Assembly: GCA_020698575.1 (NCBI GenBank)
Contig: CM036255.1
Coordinates: forward strand, 19,706,501 to 19,770,500
Direction of reading: 5' to 3'
Source: Bostrychus sinensis
Lineage: Eukaryota > Chordata > Actinopteri > Gobiiformes > Eleotridae
DNA length: 64,000 bases
A program made the position numbers and the translations under genes. Shown here one piece after another: positions 23,868 to 36,368 of this stretch (position 1 is the first letter of the stretch; the number at the start of each line of letters is the position of its first letter). A model generated the notes under the pieces. The model did no database searches. It saw only the letters and a program-made list of their open reading frames with translations, and was not told where the DNA came from.

Positions 23868-24252
23868 TTAAAGCAGAACTCAGTAAGTTTTTTACCGTAT
23901 ATAAACTGTTTCGAAGTCCTTTTGATGGTTAAATGAGTTGTTGTGGGATAAATGAAGTGCTTTTCATCTTCCCCTGGTGTCTCTGGGCTGAAAGTGACAT
24001 TTGCAACAGTGAGCGCCATCAACCTGGAGTCACAGAAGTCTCGGGTCTCACGAGAAAGCGGCAAATCACGGTTAGCAAAACAACAAGCTAGCAGTGGCTT
24101 TATTTCGCGATTTTTGAGGTTCCAGAGCGGCCAAATGGAGGAAAGAACATTGGGGCTTGTGAGTATTTGCGATAGTGCTTTACTCTGACCTGTAGGGGCA
24201 GCAAAAAGACAAAAAGAGCAAAGAAAAACGCAGTTACTGAGTTCCACTTTAA
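23868..24252. mobile_element. TTAA-flanked MITE, 377 bp
   Basis: TTAA at 23868-23871 and 24249-24252 flank inverted ends AGCAGAACTCAGTAAGTTT and GCAGTTACTGAGTTCCACT (reverse complement AGTGGAACTCAGTAACTGC). The 135-residue minus-strand frame inside it is a by-product of the element. The TTAA target is typical of piggyBac-type transposition, but there is no transposase, so the link is inference. Confidence 0.75.
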
Positions 24253-26433
24253 TTATGAATAAATTAATAAATTCACTGAATAAATGCTACCTTTGCAATT
24301 GCTTTAACTTTAACTTAAGATTACGTTGATAAAACTCTGTGAAGGTGCACAAACTATACTGCTTCTGACCAGCAGGGGGTAGGGGGGAGTTATAAAGTTA
24401 GGTTCTGCTAGTGTATAATTTGTAAAATGCTACATAGATTTTTGCCATATTGTGGTTAAATATATATGTGAATTAACATAACACAGAATAAGCTAAACAT
24501 GCATAACAAAAATCCAAACAAGATACCAAGGCTGGATTGCAAACCACTGAACCAAAACGATTTAAATGAGCAGATATGGAGACTCTTTAGAGAAATAGGG
24601 AAAACACAGGAGAGAGAGAGAGAGAGAGAGAGAGATGTAGGTGAAGAAACTCAGAGAATCTTCCAAAGAAAAAAATGCGCCTGTTCTTTGTCCACACATG
24701 CACACATAGAGCTACAAACTCCAACAAGTGTAATTGTAAAGAGGTAAAGTAAGACTGAAAGATCTTAATGTGAAAGACAGGACAAGGAAAAATATTGGGG
24801 CTATAAAAAGAAAACATTCTGCAGGGTAGCTCCGGGTTTTGTCTTGTGAAATTTCAGACCAACAAAACAATAAACACTAAAGAATTATCCGTACTACTCT
24901 CTGAAACTCAAGGGTTTTATTTTAAAAGTCTAATACTGATGAAAGAACTCCAGCGCTGCATGAAAAACATGAATAAATTAATCATGCATTTCAATGATAA
25001 CATTTCTTCAGTAAATATATTTTGCTATTACGGTTACCCTGTTTTATTTGCAATGTTTTGACAACTTAGATGAACAAAATGTAATCCCTATTCATAATAT
25101 TTAACACTTTTAAGAACTTTAAAATTCTGACAAGATCAAATTTAATACCTATTTAATGCTTTTGAGACCTTGGGGCCACCCTGTTCTGGGGAGCACACAA
25201 CATACTTGGTGTGCGTTTGTAAAGCGGTAAATCATGGCAGTGCACCCTCTATACTTTATTCTCTGCATTAAAGATCTGCTCAGGTCAAATAGAATCGTCC
25301 CACAGTGTACATGTGTGTGTCCTTCTACTACAGTGTGTCTAAGCAGTCGAATCACAGACAGTGGTCAAAGAGCAGCTTAGCCACATTTCAATTTGTCATA
25401 TGAAGACATGCCAAGAGCAGTAAGACCGCACCAGACACATTCAGCATCTCACTGCTGTGTAGATGCACGAATAGAGTCAAGCCTTCTGTCACTGGAGCAG
25501 GTATCTCATCCATAAACATAAACCACAATAAACAGAAATGATGTTTGTGAGATGTTTGAATAGAGAAGACCAGACACATGCTGCATAGAGAGAAGAACTG
25601 AAAAAAAATTCTCTGATATAGACCCGTTGTAGTATTGTTTTTTTTTCCCCCATTTTTTATTTTTTATTTATTTTTATTTTTTTTACAAGGGAGCAATAAA
25701 AAATAAATACGATGTTTTTAGACAGCAAAGATTAATATTTTTTTGTTGAATAGCCAGTTCAATTTGCTAAAGTTATTAAAGCAGGAGTTGTGGTGATTGT
25801 TGGATTAAATTGGCATACACTGACACTATTGTGGTCTGGCCGATTTCTGTAACTACTAGTCCAGTATAACTTAAACATTAACAAATAAAGGCTAGGACTT
25901 CTAAATCTTAACCATATTTAAAACTGTGACTGACAACATAAGGAGAGTTTAAACAAATTTTTTAATCTTAAAATCTTCTAAATGCACACACACTAGATGA
26001 CCACTAGCAGACCACGACACCACACACTTCTTGTTTTGACTTCAGAAGATAGCGTCCCCTTGGCAGCACCTCCTGCTCGCTCTCAGTGTCTGTTGTTGTT
26101 GTTCCGTTGGGAGCCGAGATCGGTGAGGCTCCGACCTGACCCAGAGCAGTAAAATAATCGTAATGACTCCACACATAAAGACAGTTAAGCCAAAAAAACA
26201 ACAACAAACAAACAAACAAACAAACAAAAAAGATAAATCTGGCTCTAAATCGGGCTTAAAATTTTGTAGTGTGTTGCCAGCCTAAACTTTTAGCTAAAAT
26301 GCTAATATTATATAATATTCCGCCACTAGAAATGTAAATTTTCCCCCTTTTTCATGAACACTGTTTTCTCATAATTATGATGTAGTATCTCTTAATTATG
26401 AGATGTTTTCTCATAATTATTTTTCTCAGCATC
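24253..26433. other. Intergenic DNA with microsatellites
   Basis: (GA)n at 24610-24635, T-rich 25630-25683 and (CAAA)n at 26198-26230. No exon or RNA gene recognised. Confidence 0.4.
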
Positions 26434-26765
26434 CATTCATCTTCCACTTTATTTGGGGCCAGGTTGGGGTTGCAGCAGTCTAAGCAAAGATGCCCACATT
26501 TCCCTCTCCACAGACACTTCCTCCAGCTCACCTGGTGGGACCCCAAGGTGTTCCCAGGCCAGCCGAGAGACGTAGTCCCCCCACTTCCCCAGGGCCTCCT
26601 CCCAGTGGGACATGCCCAGAACACCTTCCCAGGTCTCCAGGAGGCTTCCAGAACAGATGCCCGAGCGAGCTCAGCTGGCTCCTCTTGATGTGATGGAGCA
26701 GCAGCTCTACTCTGAGTTCCTCCCAAGTGACCGAGCTCCTCACCCTATCTCTAAATGGAGTGCCC
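26434..26765 (-). mobile_element. LINE 3' end fragment (minus)
   Basis: Minus-strand translation in two frames gives RDRVRSSVTWEELRVELLL-type text, LLLHHIKRSQL, CPTGRRPWG and SLGWPGNTLG-type text. These are hallmarks of the C-terminal end of a widespread fish non-LTR retrotransposon polyprotein. The fragment ends with CCCCAAATAAAGTGGAAGA. Frame changes within 300 bp show it is dead. In element order it begins about where the plus-strand fragment at 28970-30090 ends. Confidence 0.75.
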
Positions 26766-28969
26766 AGCCACCCAACTCATTTCTGCCACTTGTATTTTTC
26801 TCAGCAGTTCTGTTATATTTACGCCATGTAGAGGATGGAGTTGGCTCTTTTTAGCGTTACCTTGGTGTAGACATTAGCAAGATGAGCAACAACACAGCAT
26901 TATAGTGCATTTTGTACCTGCAGAGGCTCACATGCCCTGCAGTAGCATGTTCATAGACACAGCATTACAGTACTTATGGGAACATAAGTATGGGTACAAC
27001 TTATGGGAAAGTAGCACAAGTACTATAAATATTATTGTTATATTTTTCACTTTCTAGTAATGTAGGGTGCCACTATGTTGGATTTTCTAATTTGGGGTTG
27101 TAAATTGTTCCCCAAGTTCCTGGAAATTTAGAGATCAGAGGGGGTTTCAACTGAAACTGAAGACTCAGAAGTTGGAATTTCCAAGGACAACTGGAAAACA
27201 GAATTAGTCTTGGTTTAGACCTGGTGTAGCCTTTGCTTAGATCTGGTTTAGTCTTTGTTAAGTTTCAATTTTGACCCAGTTTTGTCTAGTACAGAGACTT
27301 GGATATAAAAAAAGAATATAAATCTTGCCAGTTGTATCATCTTTGCGATATTAAAAACAGTTAGAGCATATTGTGAGTTTTCTAATATTTTGTAGTCCTA
27401 CCTTGCAACACCTGAGCCTGTGTTTCCAGGAACAGGTTGATAATCTTGTGCCTGTGTCTCGACGCTGACCCCTCCAGTAGACACCGGGCTGTTTGGTATT
27501 CTGGTCCGGCGCTGACTTCCTGTGGCCAATCATCACACACTTGTACATTCCCCCACACAGACACAGCCACATGCATTAGAATGACGCCCTCCCGCTATGC
27601 AATTCCACCACCGCCTTTGAGCACTGCTAATCAACGCTAATCAAAGCTCATATTACAAACACAAATTGATAATGCTAAACATCATATGCACCACAGATTA
27701 CACAGTCTGGTCTGATGCATGGCGCTGTTGGTGGAGTTGATTAAAGTTGGTAAAGCTCCTGACCTAACAGAAGGTTGTGAGAGCATTGCAAATTGCTGGG
27801 TGTGTGTAATAAATGAGCTTTTCGATTATGTCGCTAAAGCTTCAAACCAAAAGACTTCTCACACAAATGTAAGTGTAATTAAAATCTATTGTCAAGTGAC
27901 CTTTGACCTGGCAGCACTTTGTAGTATCTCAAAATACTGAAAACAAATTGACTTTTTCTAGTTTGTATGTTTCACCCTCATATTACCCTCGTTTTTATAT
28001 AACACTTGTTGTCCTCCCGGGTCAGACTGGGCGTTGTTTATAAAAAGTTATTTATTACCAATTTTTGAGTTTCATCTCACCCTAACCCTAACCCTTAAGC
28101 AATCCTTTTCTAAGTAATTTAGATTTTTTTTTTATGGTATTTAAATCATGGTCGACATCAGCAGTTTTTTGTGAAAATATGACAATTATTCTTGAGTAAA
28201 CAAATGAAAAACATGATTTTCTTCCTACAGTTTAATATCAGAAGAACTTTTGTTGATTGATGAGTAGGGCATGTAAAAGTATAGTTAGATTTTATTTTAT
28301 TTTATTTTATTTTATTTTATTTTTTTTTTTTTGACCACTTGCAGTGGTAGCAAATACTGACGTTTCTGTCCCTCCTGGGTCAAATTTGACCCAGACCATA
28401 TTGACTGATTACACATGTATAACTTAAAAATGATCACTGATTTTTATTCCACACCCTTTATTTCACTCCTTTGTTACTCATAATCACCAGTTTTATCCAT
28501 TGTTTTGGTATTCATGGCCAACAGCTATACTTTATATAAAATATATTATATTTTTTGTAGAAAATATATAGATTTTTTTTTTTATATATTTCACCTATAG
28601 TTACTCTCAGGTGCATGTAAGTTGGCAAAACAACACAGACTAATGAATGTCAAAGAATAGTGAAAAAAGTTTTTTGGGAGCATTTTTGCTTTTCCTGTGG
28701 TGGGAAATAGTAAGGTTTGTTGTCCTCCTGGGTCAGAATTGACCCGGCCAATCTATGCAACTTCTTATGAAGCATTACAATAAAATTATGATTCAAATCA
28801 ATATTATAACTTTCAAATAACCTTGTCCAAATGTGTGGAGGGTTTTATAAGTTATTTTACATATGTGACAGACACCTTTACTGCTAACTACTATGTGATC
28901 ACCTTCTTATGGTGTATATCTACATGTATGTGTATGGTTTCTGAGTCTAAATTTAAAGAAAGCATAACA
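26766..28969. other. Intergenic DNA with simple repeats
   Basis: CCCTAA occurs about three times at 28079-28097, and a (TTTTA)n array lies at 28290-28332. Words recalling the hAT-like MITE occur on the minus strand near 27200-27290 (GTCTTGGTTTAGACCTGGT). GGGTCAAATTTGACCC-type text recurs at 28376-28395, 28727-28745, 30366-30380 and 30791-30805, possibly marking one larger decayed repeat. No exon supported. Confidence 0.4.
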
Positions 28970-30090
28970 AAATGGAGACCTGGATGCAAAATCTCTGGTC
29001 TGGGTGGAGTTCAGGGGAAGGGGGTTCATGGAGAAGGACCACGGGTCTGCTTCATGGTTCTGGCTAACTGTTCGCCACTTCAGGAGGGGAAAACAGCGAG
29101 GAGTTGGAGGAGGAGGACTCAGGATGTTTGTCAGACAATAAAATGAAAACTCTGAGGATCTCCTCAATCCCATCGACATGCCTTCCATTGAAGCAATATT
29201 CATCCACTATCCACTATTGGGCAATACGCTCAATAGTGGATTCAGGAGGAACAATGCCGTATTCGTCCCAGTTCTGGAACAGTGGACCAGCTCTATACCC
29301 TCTATCGGGTCTTAAGGGTTTATGGGAGTTCACCCACAGTCCACATGTGCTTTGTGGACTTGGAGAAGGCGTTCAACTGTGTCCCTCATGGTGTTCTGGG
29401 AGTATGGGGTCTGAGGCCCTCTGCTAAGGGCTGTCCGGTCTCTGTATGATTGGAGCAGGAATTTGGTTCACATTGCTGGCAGTAAATCGAACCTATTCCC
29501 AGTGCAGGCTGGACTCAGGGCTGCTCTTTGTTCACTCTCTTTATGGACAGAATTTCTAAGTGCAGCCAAGGGGCGGAGGAAGTCCAGTTTGGAGACCACA
29601 AGATTTCATCTCTGCTTTTTACAGATGATGATGTCCTGTTGGCTTCATTGAATCAGGACCTCCAGTGTGCACTGGGGTGATTTACAGCCAAGGGTGAATC
29701 GCCTGGGATGAGAATCAGCACCTCCAAATCTGAGGCCATGGTTCTCGACCGGAAAGGGTGGTGTCCCCTCCAGGTCAGAGGAGAGATCCTGCCTCAAGTG
29801 GAGGAGTTTAAGTATCTTGGGGTCTTGTTCACGAGTGAGGGAAGGATGGAGCGTGAGATTGACAGATGGATCGGTGCAGCGTCTGCAGTAATGTGGTTGT
29901 TGTATTGGTCTGTTGTGGTGAAGAAGGAGCTGAGCCAAAAGGCAAACTCTCGATTTACCCACTGATTTTGGGTTTCTACTCTCACCTATGGTCATGAGCT
30001 TTGGGTCATAACTGAAAGGACCTGGATACAAGTTGCCGAAATGAGTTTTCACCTCTGAGGGAGCGCCCATCCACCCTGTGGAGAAAACTC
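28970..30090 (+). mobile_element. LINE reverse-transcriptase fragment (plus)
   Basis: Successive frames show VLEQWTSSIP-like text, a FVDLEKAFN-type motif A at about 29355-29375 (CTTTGTGGACTTGGAGAAGG), a degenerate active-site block FTDDD near 29620, and then 29708-29965 with MRISTSKSEAMVLDRK and EEFKYLGVLFTSEGRMEREI. Further on comes YGHELW-type text at 29985-30010. These are typical of an abundant teleost non-LTR retrotransposon. Internal stops and frame shifts make it a dead copy, truncated at both ends. Confidence 0.8.
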
Positions 30091-30204
30091 ATGACCGTAA
30101 GTGTGCACGTGTGCGTGTGTTGTGAATAGTAATTTGATTGACTGAATAAAGAAATAGATAATTTGGTGAGTGAAAATTTGCCTTAGTAGTTCAATGTGAC
30201 AGAG

Positions 30205-30300
30205 AAAAAATTAGCCCTGAAACTGACCCTGCCTCAAGCCCATAGTTGCTGGGATAGATTCCAGACACTTGCCACCCGTAACAGAGATAACAATGAATAA
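30205..30300 (+). repeat. SINE-like repeat, tail only
   Basis: CCCTGCCTCAAGCCCATAG and TTGCTGGGATAGATTCCAG match the tail of the 490-775 family. Confidence 0.6.
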
Positions 30301-30539
30301 AACTAAAATGCTTAAGTGTAATATAAATACCAATATTGTGATCTAAGGCATTTCAATCATGTTTGGGTCAAATTTGACCTGGAAACACAACAAATGCTAC
30401 AAATGCTAATAAAATACCCATAATGCATTGTAACAAGCTAGTATTAATATTATTTATTGAGCACACAACAGGGAAGCATCCATGTTATTTTTGGCCAATT
30501 AAATGGAGGAGAGGATCTCTCCTTCAATATGGGCTCCAT

Positions 30540-30790
30540 AAGGTTTCTTCTTTTTTTTTCCCACAGTTGTTTTTTTTTTAAAGAGTTTTTCCTTACCGAG
30601 AAAGAGGGTCTAAAGACAGGAGTGTCCTGGGTCTGTTTAGTTTAATGTAGTTATTGTTTGTGTTGATTATATGTTAAATCTGATTGTGTGTTTATGTCTG
30701 CGCAACTGTTTGTGAAGCCCTTTGAGGCGACCTTTGTTGTGATACTGGGCTATGCAAATAAAACTCAATTGAATTGAATTGAATTGAATT
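30540..30790 (+). mobile_element. Retroelement 3' tail ending in (GAATT)n
   Basis: The segment contains TTTTTCCTTACCGAGAAAG, GTGAAGCCCTTTGAGGCGAC, GGGCTATGCAAATAAAAC and ends in a (GAATT)n array at 30766-30790. This arrangement, with a simple pentamer tail directly after an AATAAA-like end, is typical of abundant teleost non-LTR tails. No coding part is attached. Confidence 0.55.
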
Positions 30791-31675
30791 TTGGGTCAAA
30801 TTTGATCCAAAGGCCATATGAAGGTTAAAGATTAAACATACAAACTGCCCAAAGCAGCTGGGACAAGCTTCAGCAGTCCATGACCCCCACAGTAATAGAA
30901 GATGCACGGATAATAATCTAATTTTAATCATTTGGTTGCTCACTTTAATGTCTTATTCCAAAGTGTAACACAAAATTTTATTCACAAGTGAAAAAAAAAA
31001 ATCAATAACTTCTTTGCTCACAGTTTAGTAATGTTTTGGTTAATTGGTTAAAAGTAGATGCAAAAGGCCCGCAACTTTAACCTTAAAGTTAGCTTGACTA
31101 GACGAATCAAGGCTCGTCTGACATATTTTCAAACATAAACTAATCCTTGTTCTTAGTAAAACGAGCTGTAATGTTCAATAACAACCAAAGTAATGTTAAA
31201 GTTTACATGCAACTGTAATCACTATAAGCTAATGCCTTTACTTTTGTATTTCAGACGTCGTTATTATTGTCCCTTGTATTTTATTATGAGAGAAATAAAC
31301 CACCTGCAACCAACCTCTGCACATGCGGCTGAGTGTTTACAGTGGCTGATTAATATGGATAAACCCAATTTAAGCGTGGTACCTCCAACTGTCATCACCA
31401 TCATGTGAAACCCTCCTCAGAGACCCAGCCCTGTCTGTACAGATAACACAGTATAAGTAGTAATAAGAGCAAACAGACCACGGCTGAGTAGAGAAGAGAA
31501 AAACCTTGGCAGGCGACGTCGCTCTTGAACATACACTCCCAGCAGGAGGCGTTTCACTTCATTCTAGGGCTAATCTTGTTTGTCATAATCCCACAGTCTC
31601 CTCCATAATAAAAATGGCTTCATAATGTCACAAGACGGCCACTTATTATAGGCTGGGATGTCTAAAGTGGCACTG
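30791..31675. other. Intergenic DNA, nothing recognised
   Basis: No exon, RNA gene or clear repeat. Confidence 0.35.
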
Positions 31676-32700
31676 TACACTGATCAAGTATAACATTATG
31701 GTTTGAGCATCTCCAAAACTACAGCTCTTGTGGGGTGTCTGCAGTGTTTAACATCTATCACAAAAGGTACAAGAAAAAAAAAAAAAAAAAAAGAGCAGTG
31801 AAGCAGCGACAGGTGATCAGACCACATGGGCCAGCCTCTGTGCCCCATGTGGTCTGAGCCAACAGACAAAATACGCTGTAAAAAAATAGCATCTGTCAAA
31901 ATTATGGAAAATTACTGGCAGCTGCAGTTGCCAGAATTTCACAATTTTCTCAGTTTTCTCAGTTGACAATATAAAAGACATTACAGTACTTAGCTATAGC
32001 TACCATAACTTGTACTGAAAATTACCTTATTTTTTTCAGTGCAATGCCATAAAAAACACAAGAAATTTTAACAATAATAAGCCTTAAAATAAATGGTATA
32101 ATTTAAACCTGTTTACAGTACATTACCTTTAAAACCACAGGCCTACTGTTAAATGAATTATGACTTTTCTTGTAATAAACACAGTTCAACTGCATTAAAT
32201 TATATGTAATTGTATTAAATTTAAAGGTACTGTTAGCAGCATGTGCTCATACAGGTTTGAAAACAGTACTGCAGTCTAAATCAAAACAATGATCTCTTTT
32301 CTGATTGGACGAATAGCAATTTTAGAACCAAAAATAAAAATGGAAACAAAACAACTTGGCCATTACGTAAAATATTTTTTTTATTGTTAATGACTCAACT
32401 GTATTATTGTTATCAGTAAAACTAATATTTGGTTTGACATGTTTACCTCATATTTTGGCACACATGTGGGTCAATTTTATGAAATATAAAAAATATATAC
32501 TGCTCAAAGTACCTTTGATAGGAAAATACCGGCAGCTGCAGTTGCCAAAATTTCACCTTATAAACGAGTACAGTGCAGTACTCAAATTGCTGAAGAAGTT
32601 AATGTTGGTTCTGATAGAAAGGTGTCAGAAAACACATAATTTGTTGTGTATGGCGCTGTGTATGAGGCAGGTGGTCATAATGTTATGCCTGATCGGTGTA
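31676..32700. mobile_element. Mariner-like element, host of a nested MITE
   Basis: Begins TACACTGATCAAGTATAACA and ends TGTTATGCCTGATCGGTGTA, inverted ends bounded by TA. The start shares CATCTCCAAAACTACAGCTC and TTAACATCTATCACAA with 53199-53480 and with 36369-36530. A 13-bp-arm hairpin (CAGACCACATGGG) lies at 31818-31856. The middle is interrupted by the TTAA-type MITE at 32221-32518. No functional transposase frame. Confidence 0.65.
32221..32518. mobile_element. TTAA-type MITE, copy A (nested)
   Basis: Starts TTAAAGGTACTGTTAGCAG and ends CTGCTCAAAGTACCTTTGA. Its internal text matches copy B at 33838-34102 closely (shared GTTTGAAAACAGTACTGCAG, ATCTCTTTTCTGATTGGACG, GTAAAACTAA). It lies inside the mariner-like span 31676-32700, so it inserted later. 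Confidence 0.8.
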
Positions 32701-33837
32701 ACTTCCAACTTTAAAAGAACACACGCCACTCAATGCTCAGTACGTTATTACGTTTATTAATTATTATCATCATCAACATTATTCTTCAAGTTTAGCTGTG
32801 TAACAAATGTTTCTTGGCTGTCAAAATATTATGTAGCAGAAATATTTTTTGCATGAGATAAAACCTAAAAAAAATGATAAGAAAGGTAGCAGAATAAAAT
32901 ACAACAGGAGAGAAAGAAAAAAAATCTAGAAATCCCGATTCTTCTATAAACGCCATTTAACTGAATAGAAACACTACTAAAATATATAGATAAATGTACA
33001 AAGTTGATGTTTCTGACCAATTTTAAACTGGCCTTCAGCTCCCTCGTCTCCCATTTTAATACTGTACATCTTTAAATCTGTACCTCTGTATGTGTGATGT
33101 CCCTTCCTTGGCAATAACAAAATATATGGAGTGCAAGCAACAGCATTTTACATACACATTCAGACAAAGACAAAAAACACTAAAATACTTGTTAACTCTC
33201 CCTCCTATTTCAATGTAAACGCAAATATGAAATGCCATCAAACATTGTTCATTGTATCTGCTGAAACTCATTTTAGAACATCCCATAATATGCTCAGTAC
33301 ATACTTGAGGTGAATAAAAAGAGGACAGGAGTAGGTTTGACATTGCTTTGAGAATATAAAAGAGGAAGAGCAAGGTCTTCCATCATCAAGACCTTTTGAA
33401 ATTCAACTGAAAAAAAAAAAATCTTTCTCATGCAAAGAAAATATAAAAATAATTTTTAAAGGTGCCCTATTCTTCTCATTTACAAAGATGTTTTTGAGGT
33501 TGTCTTGAAAAAAATTGTCTAATATGCTCTAATGGGTCAGGTGACCCATCGATTACAGCCATATTTTCGGAAATAGAGCAGGCTTTATGCAATATGGAGT
33601 TTTTCTTACTGGCTGTGTGTCCTGTATCATTTGTTTTGTTACAGAACATGTTTGTTCTCCATAGTATTTTGGTTTATATTAGTTGCAATATTAGTTCCAA
33701 TAATGTACAGACGCATATGAACAAAATAGAACATTGTGGAAAAGTGTTTTTGTTTTGTTGTTTCAAATTTCAATTTAAAAGGTTTCAATAATTCTAAAGA
33801 TGTTTATATTTTCATTTTACAAGACTTTTGGTTATCA
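32701..33837. other. Intergenic DNA, nothing firm
   Basis: AT-rich sequence. A TTTAAAGGTGCCCTATTC start at about 33457 resembles the edge of another TTAA-type repeat. No exon supported. Confidence 0.35.
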
Positions 33838-34102
33838 TTAAAGGTACTATGAGCAGCATGCGCTCGTACTGGTTTGAAAACAGTACTGCAGTCTAAATCA
33901 AAACAATGGTCTCTTTTCTGATTGGACGATTGGTGATGCAGTTTTAGAACCAAAACAAAAAATATAAACAGAAACAACCTTTGTCATTTGTTAATGACTC
34001 AACTGTACCATTGTTATCAGTAAAACTAACATTTGACTTAAACATGTTTACTCCATATCTGGGGACACATATGTAAATATATACTGCTCATAGCACCTTT
34101 AA
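33838..34102. mobile_element. TTAA-type MITE, copy B
   Basis: TTAA at both ends (33838-33841 and 34099-34102). The inner ends AGGTACTATGAGCAG and CTGCTCATAGCACCT are inverted repeats with one mismatch in 15. No coding capacity. Together with copy A it defines the family, and the intact TTAA pair suggests piggyBac-type targeting. Confidence 0.85.
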
Positions 34103-34883
34103 TCTTTAATGCATGGAATGCAATGGAATTGAACTGCTGATATAAAACTAACTTTTCCACAATATGCAATTTTTTCCAAAAATACCCAAATTTACATTAC
34201 AAGAACTGTAACCTAATTGTGGTCCATCTGACTGCAGACTTAGACCTTGGACCTTAATGCAGCTGGGACAAGTAAAGAATGAGAATGGGGGAGCTTTAAG
34301 AAAATTGTATAAAATATGGACATTACAAAGTTCAGAATGAATATTATCAAAATGTCCCGGAGAAACAACACTAATGAACTTTTCTTTTCAGCCCAAAAGA
34401 GCTGAAACCAAGAGGGAGTGATAAATAATAATGTGGAGTCAGCTTTTGCAAAATTAGCCTTTGGCATGGCACCGGCAGTATGCCACCATCTACAATAGAG
34501 TACCTTCAATATTACAACATCACAGAGCAAAAGAGTAAGGTAGAACTACATACAGGGTGCAAAACAACACGTGTAAACCTTTTTATGAGCCACAATGAGA
34601 GCTATTTGTTCTTCCCTTCATACATTTTACATATTGGACATATTGGTTATTATCCCACCGCCATCATTCCCTTTGTTCTCTTCTGCTTCGTTCCTTGGCT
34701 TGTTTTTTTTTTTTTTTTTTGCTACATTTGCAATTGTAAACAGATTTAATTAAGCTAGCAGCCCCTTAGGAGACAGTATACAATGAAACATAGAAACAAA
34801 AGACATATAGGCCCCAAAAAGATTTCTAAAAATATGAACTGTAGCACTTTTGCCCTATATAATTTGGAGCTGATGATACATAA
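34103..34883. other. Intergenic DNA, nothing recognised
   Basis: A poly-T tract at 34709-34726; otherwise no exon or repeat identified. Confidence 0.35.
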
Positions 34884-35341
34884 AATACTGTGCAAAAGTG
34901 TTATGCAGGTGGAGTATGCTGTTTTTTAATAGTGCCTTAATAATTGCCAATTTTTTTGTTATGAAAATTACACGAAAGGTCAGTAGTCGGCCAAAGACAA
35001 AATGATAAATTTTGCTCTGCAGATCACTGTACCATTTTGACATATGGACTGAGATGCCAACTTCAGTCACTAAAAGAACAATATTAGTTTGAACAGATTC
35101 TAGCATTGTGAGATATAAAGGTTTAGTGGCTCAATGGAAAGAGCATTTACCCCAGAACTAGAACACAATCGAGTTTAGTCCAGGTCTCGGCACTATATCT
35201 TTACCATTGTGAGACAGGACTAGTGACAGAGGTCTCTGCTCTTTTGTAATGTTGTGTATTTTTGTACATTGACATTGACTTTTCTTTTGTTCAAAGCCTT
35301 GTTTTTAAAAACCTGTTTAAGACTTTTGCACAGTACTGTGT
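34884..35341. mobile_element. Mariner-like MITE (TACTGTGCAAAAGT ends), long copy
   Basis: Left end ATACTGTGCAAAAGTGTTA and right end TAAGACTTTTGCACAGTA are inverted repeats. Inside, 35123-35250 shares 'TTTACCATTGTGAGACAGGA' and 'GACAGAGGTCTCTG' text with the shorter copy at 56508-56705. No transposase. Confidence 0.7.
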
Positions 35342-36368
35342 TCAGTACTTGTTCCTGATGTAATGCAGTGGGTGATCTACTTTTATAAATTGCCTTTCAC
35401 CTGCAAACTCTACTTTTTCCTCACATTTTATAACCAAAGCTATCATGTTGATGAAATTGACAAATTGGTCTCCCACTGCTGTTTCTTGCTCCTTCACAGA
35501 CAACCAGCAGCATACTATGACATTTACCTTTACAGTGCTATGGGCCTTGTGACGACATTACATACATATACATACATATTTGTATTCATGTATTCATGCA
35601 TACGAGTTCCTGTGCATCTCCTACACACGGCCAAGAGGATTATCTGATGTTACATCTCTTGGGCAAACAGAACCAAGGCAAATGTCTCAACCAATTGACA
35701 CAGTAGTGCATTAGATACAAGGCGCATGTCAAGAGTATTGTGGATAAGTCAGTGACTATTCAGTAAAGGTAAAAATACAATTGATTTGATTAAAATGCAG
35801 CCTAGATCTTCTTTGTGGTCAGGGTTTTAACAGCTGAACAACTTAAGGCATGACAAGTCAATCAAGTATCATAACATCAGACAATGAAATATGGCGTGTT
35901 TCACTTTCTATACTTTTGAATGACTTTAGACAGACAATTATTTCGTTTGCAGGCACTATCTGGAATACTTAGAAAAATAGCCACTCCTGTCCCTTCCTAT
36001 TGTATTTCCTTACTGGGTAATTACTTCAAAGGAGTCTGCATTTTGCTAGCTTTTAGCAACTAAGGCATCAAGGCAATCCTTTAACAATAAATATGGCCAC
36101 AAAGTATTTCAGCAATACATTCAGTGACTTATCATTGAAAATATGAAAACATTTGGTTAAAAAAAAAAGTATTTTATAGATTATCAACTATATGTAAGGA
36201 CAAGGTTACACTTTGGAATAAGGTACTGGATTTACTCTTTTAGTTTGGCCTCTGTTAACACAGTGGAGAAAGGATTTGTGACCCATTCTGTTACCACCCA
36301 CTAGAAGGCAATCAAGAGGTTTTGGCTTTTTGAACACTGATCATCTTTATGAAGTCTACAATACTATA
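35342..36368. other. Intergenic DNA or distal trps1 3' flank
   Basis: No repeat or exon recognised. I cannot say whether a long 3' UTR isoform of trps1 reaches here. Confidence 0.3.

Noticed and set aside
23840..24247. 135-residue minus-strand frame and its 78-residue plus-strand partner
   Set aside because: Both lie inside the TTAA-flanked MITE at 23868-24252 and end with it; they resemble no protein family.
28079..28099. Telomere-like CCCTAA repeats
   Set aside because: Only about three units, imperfect edges; too short to indicate a fusion point or a telomere.
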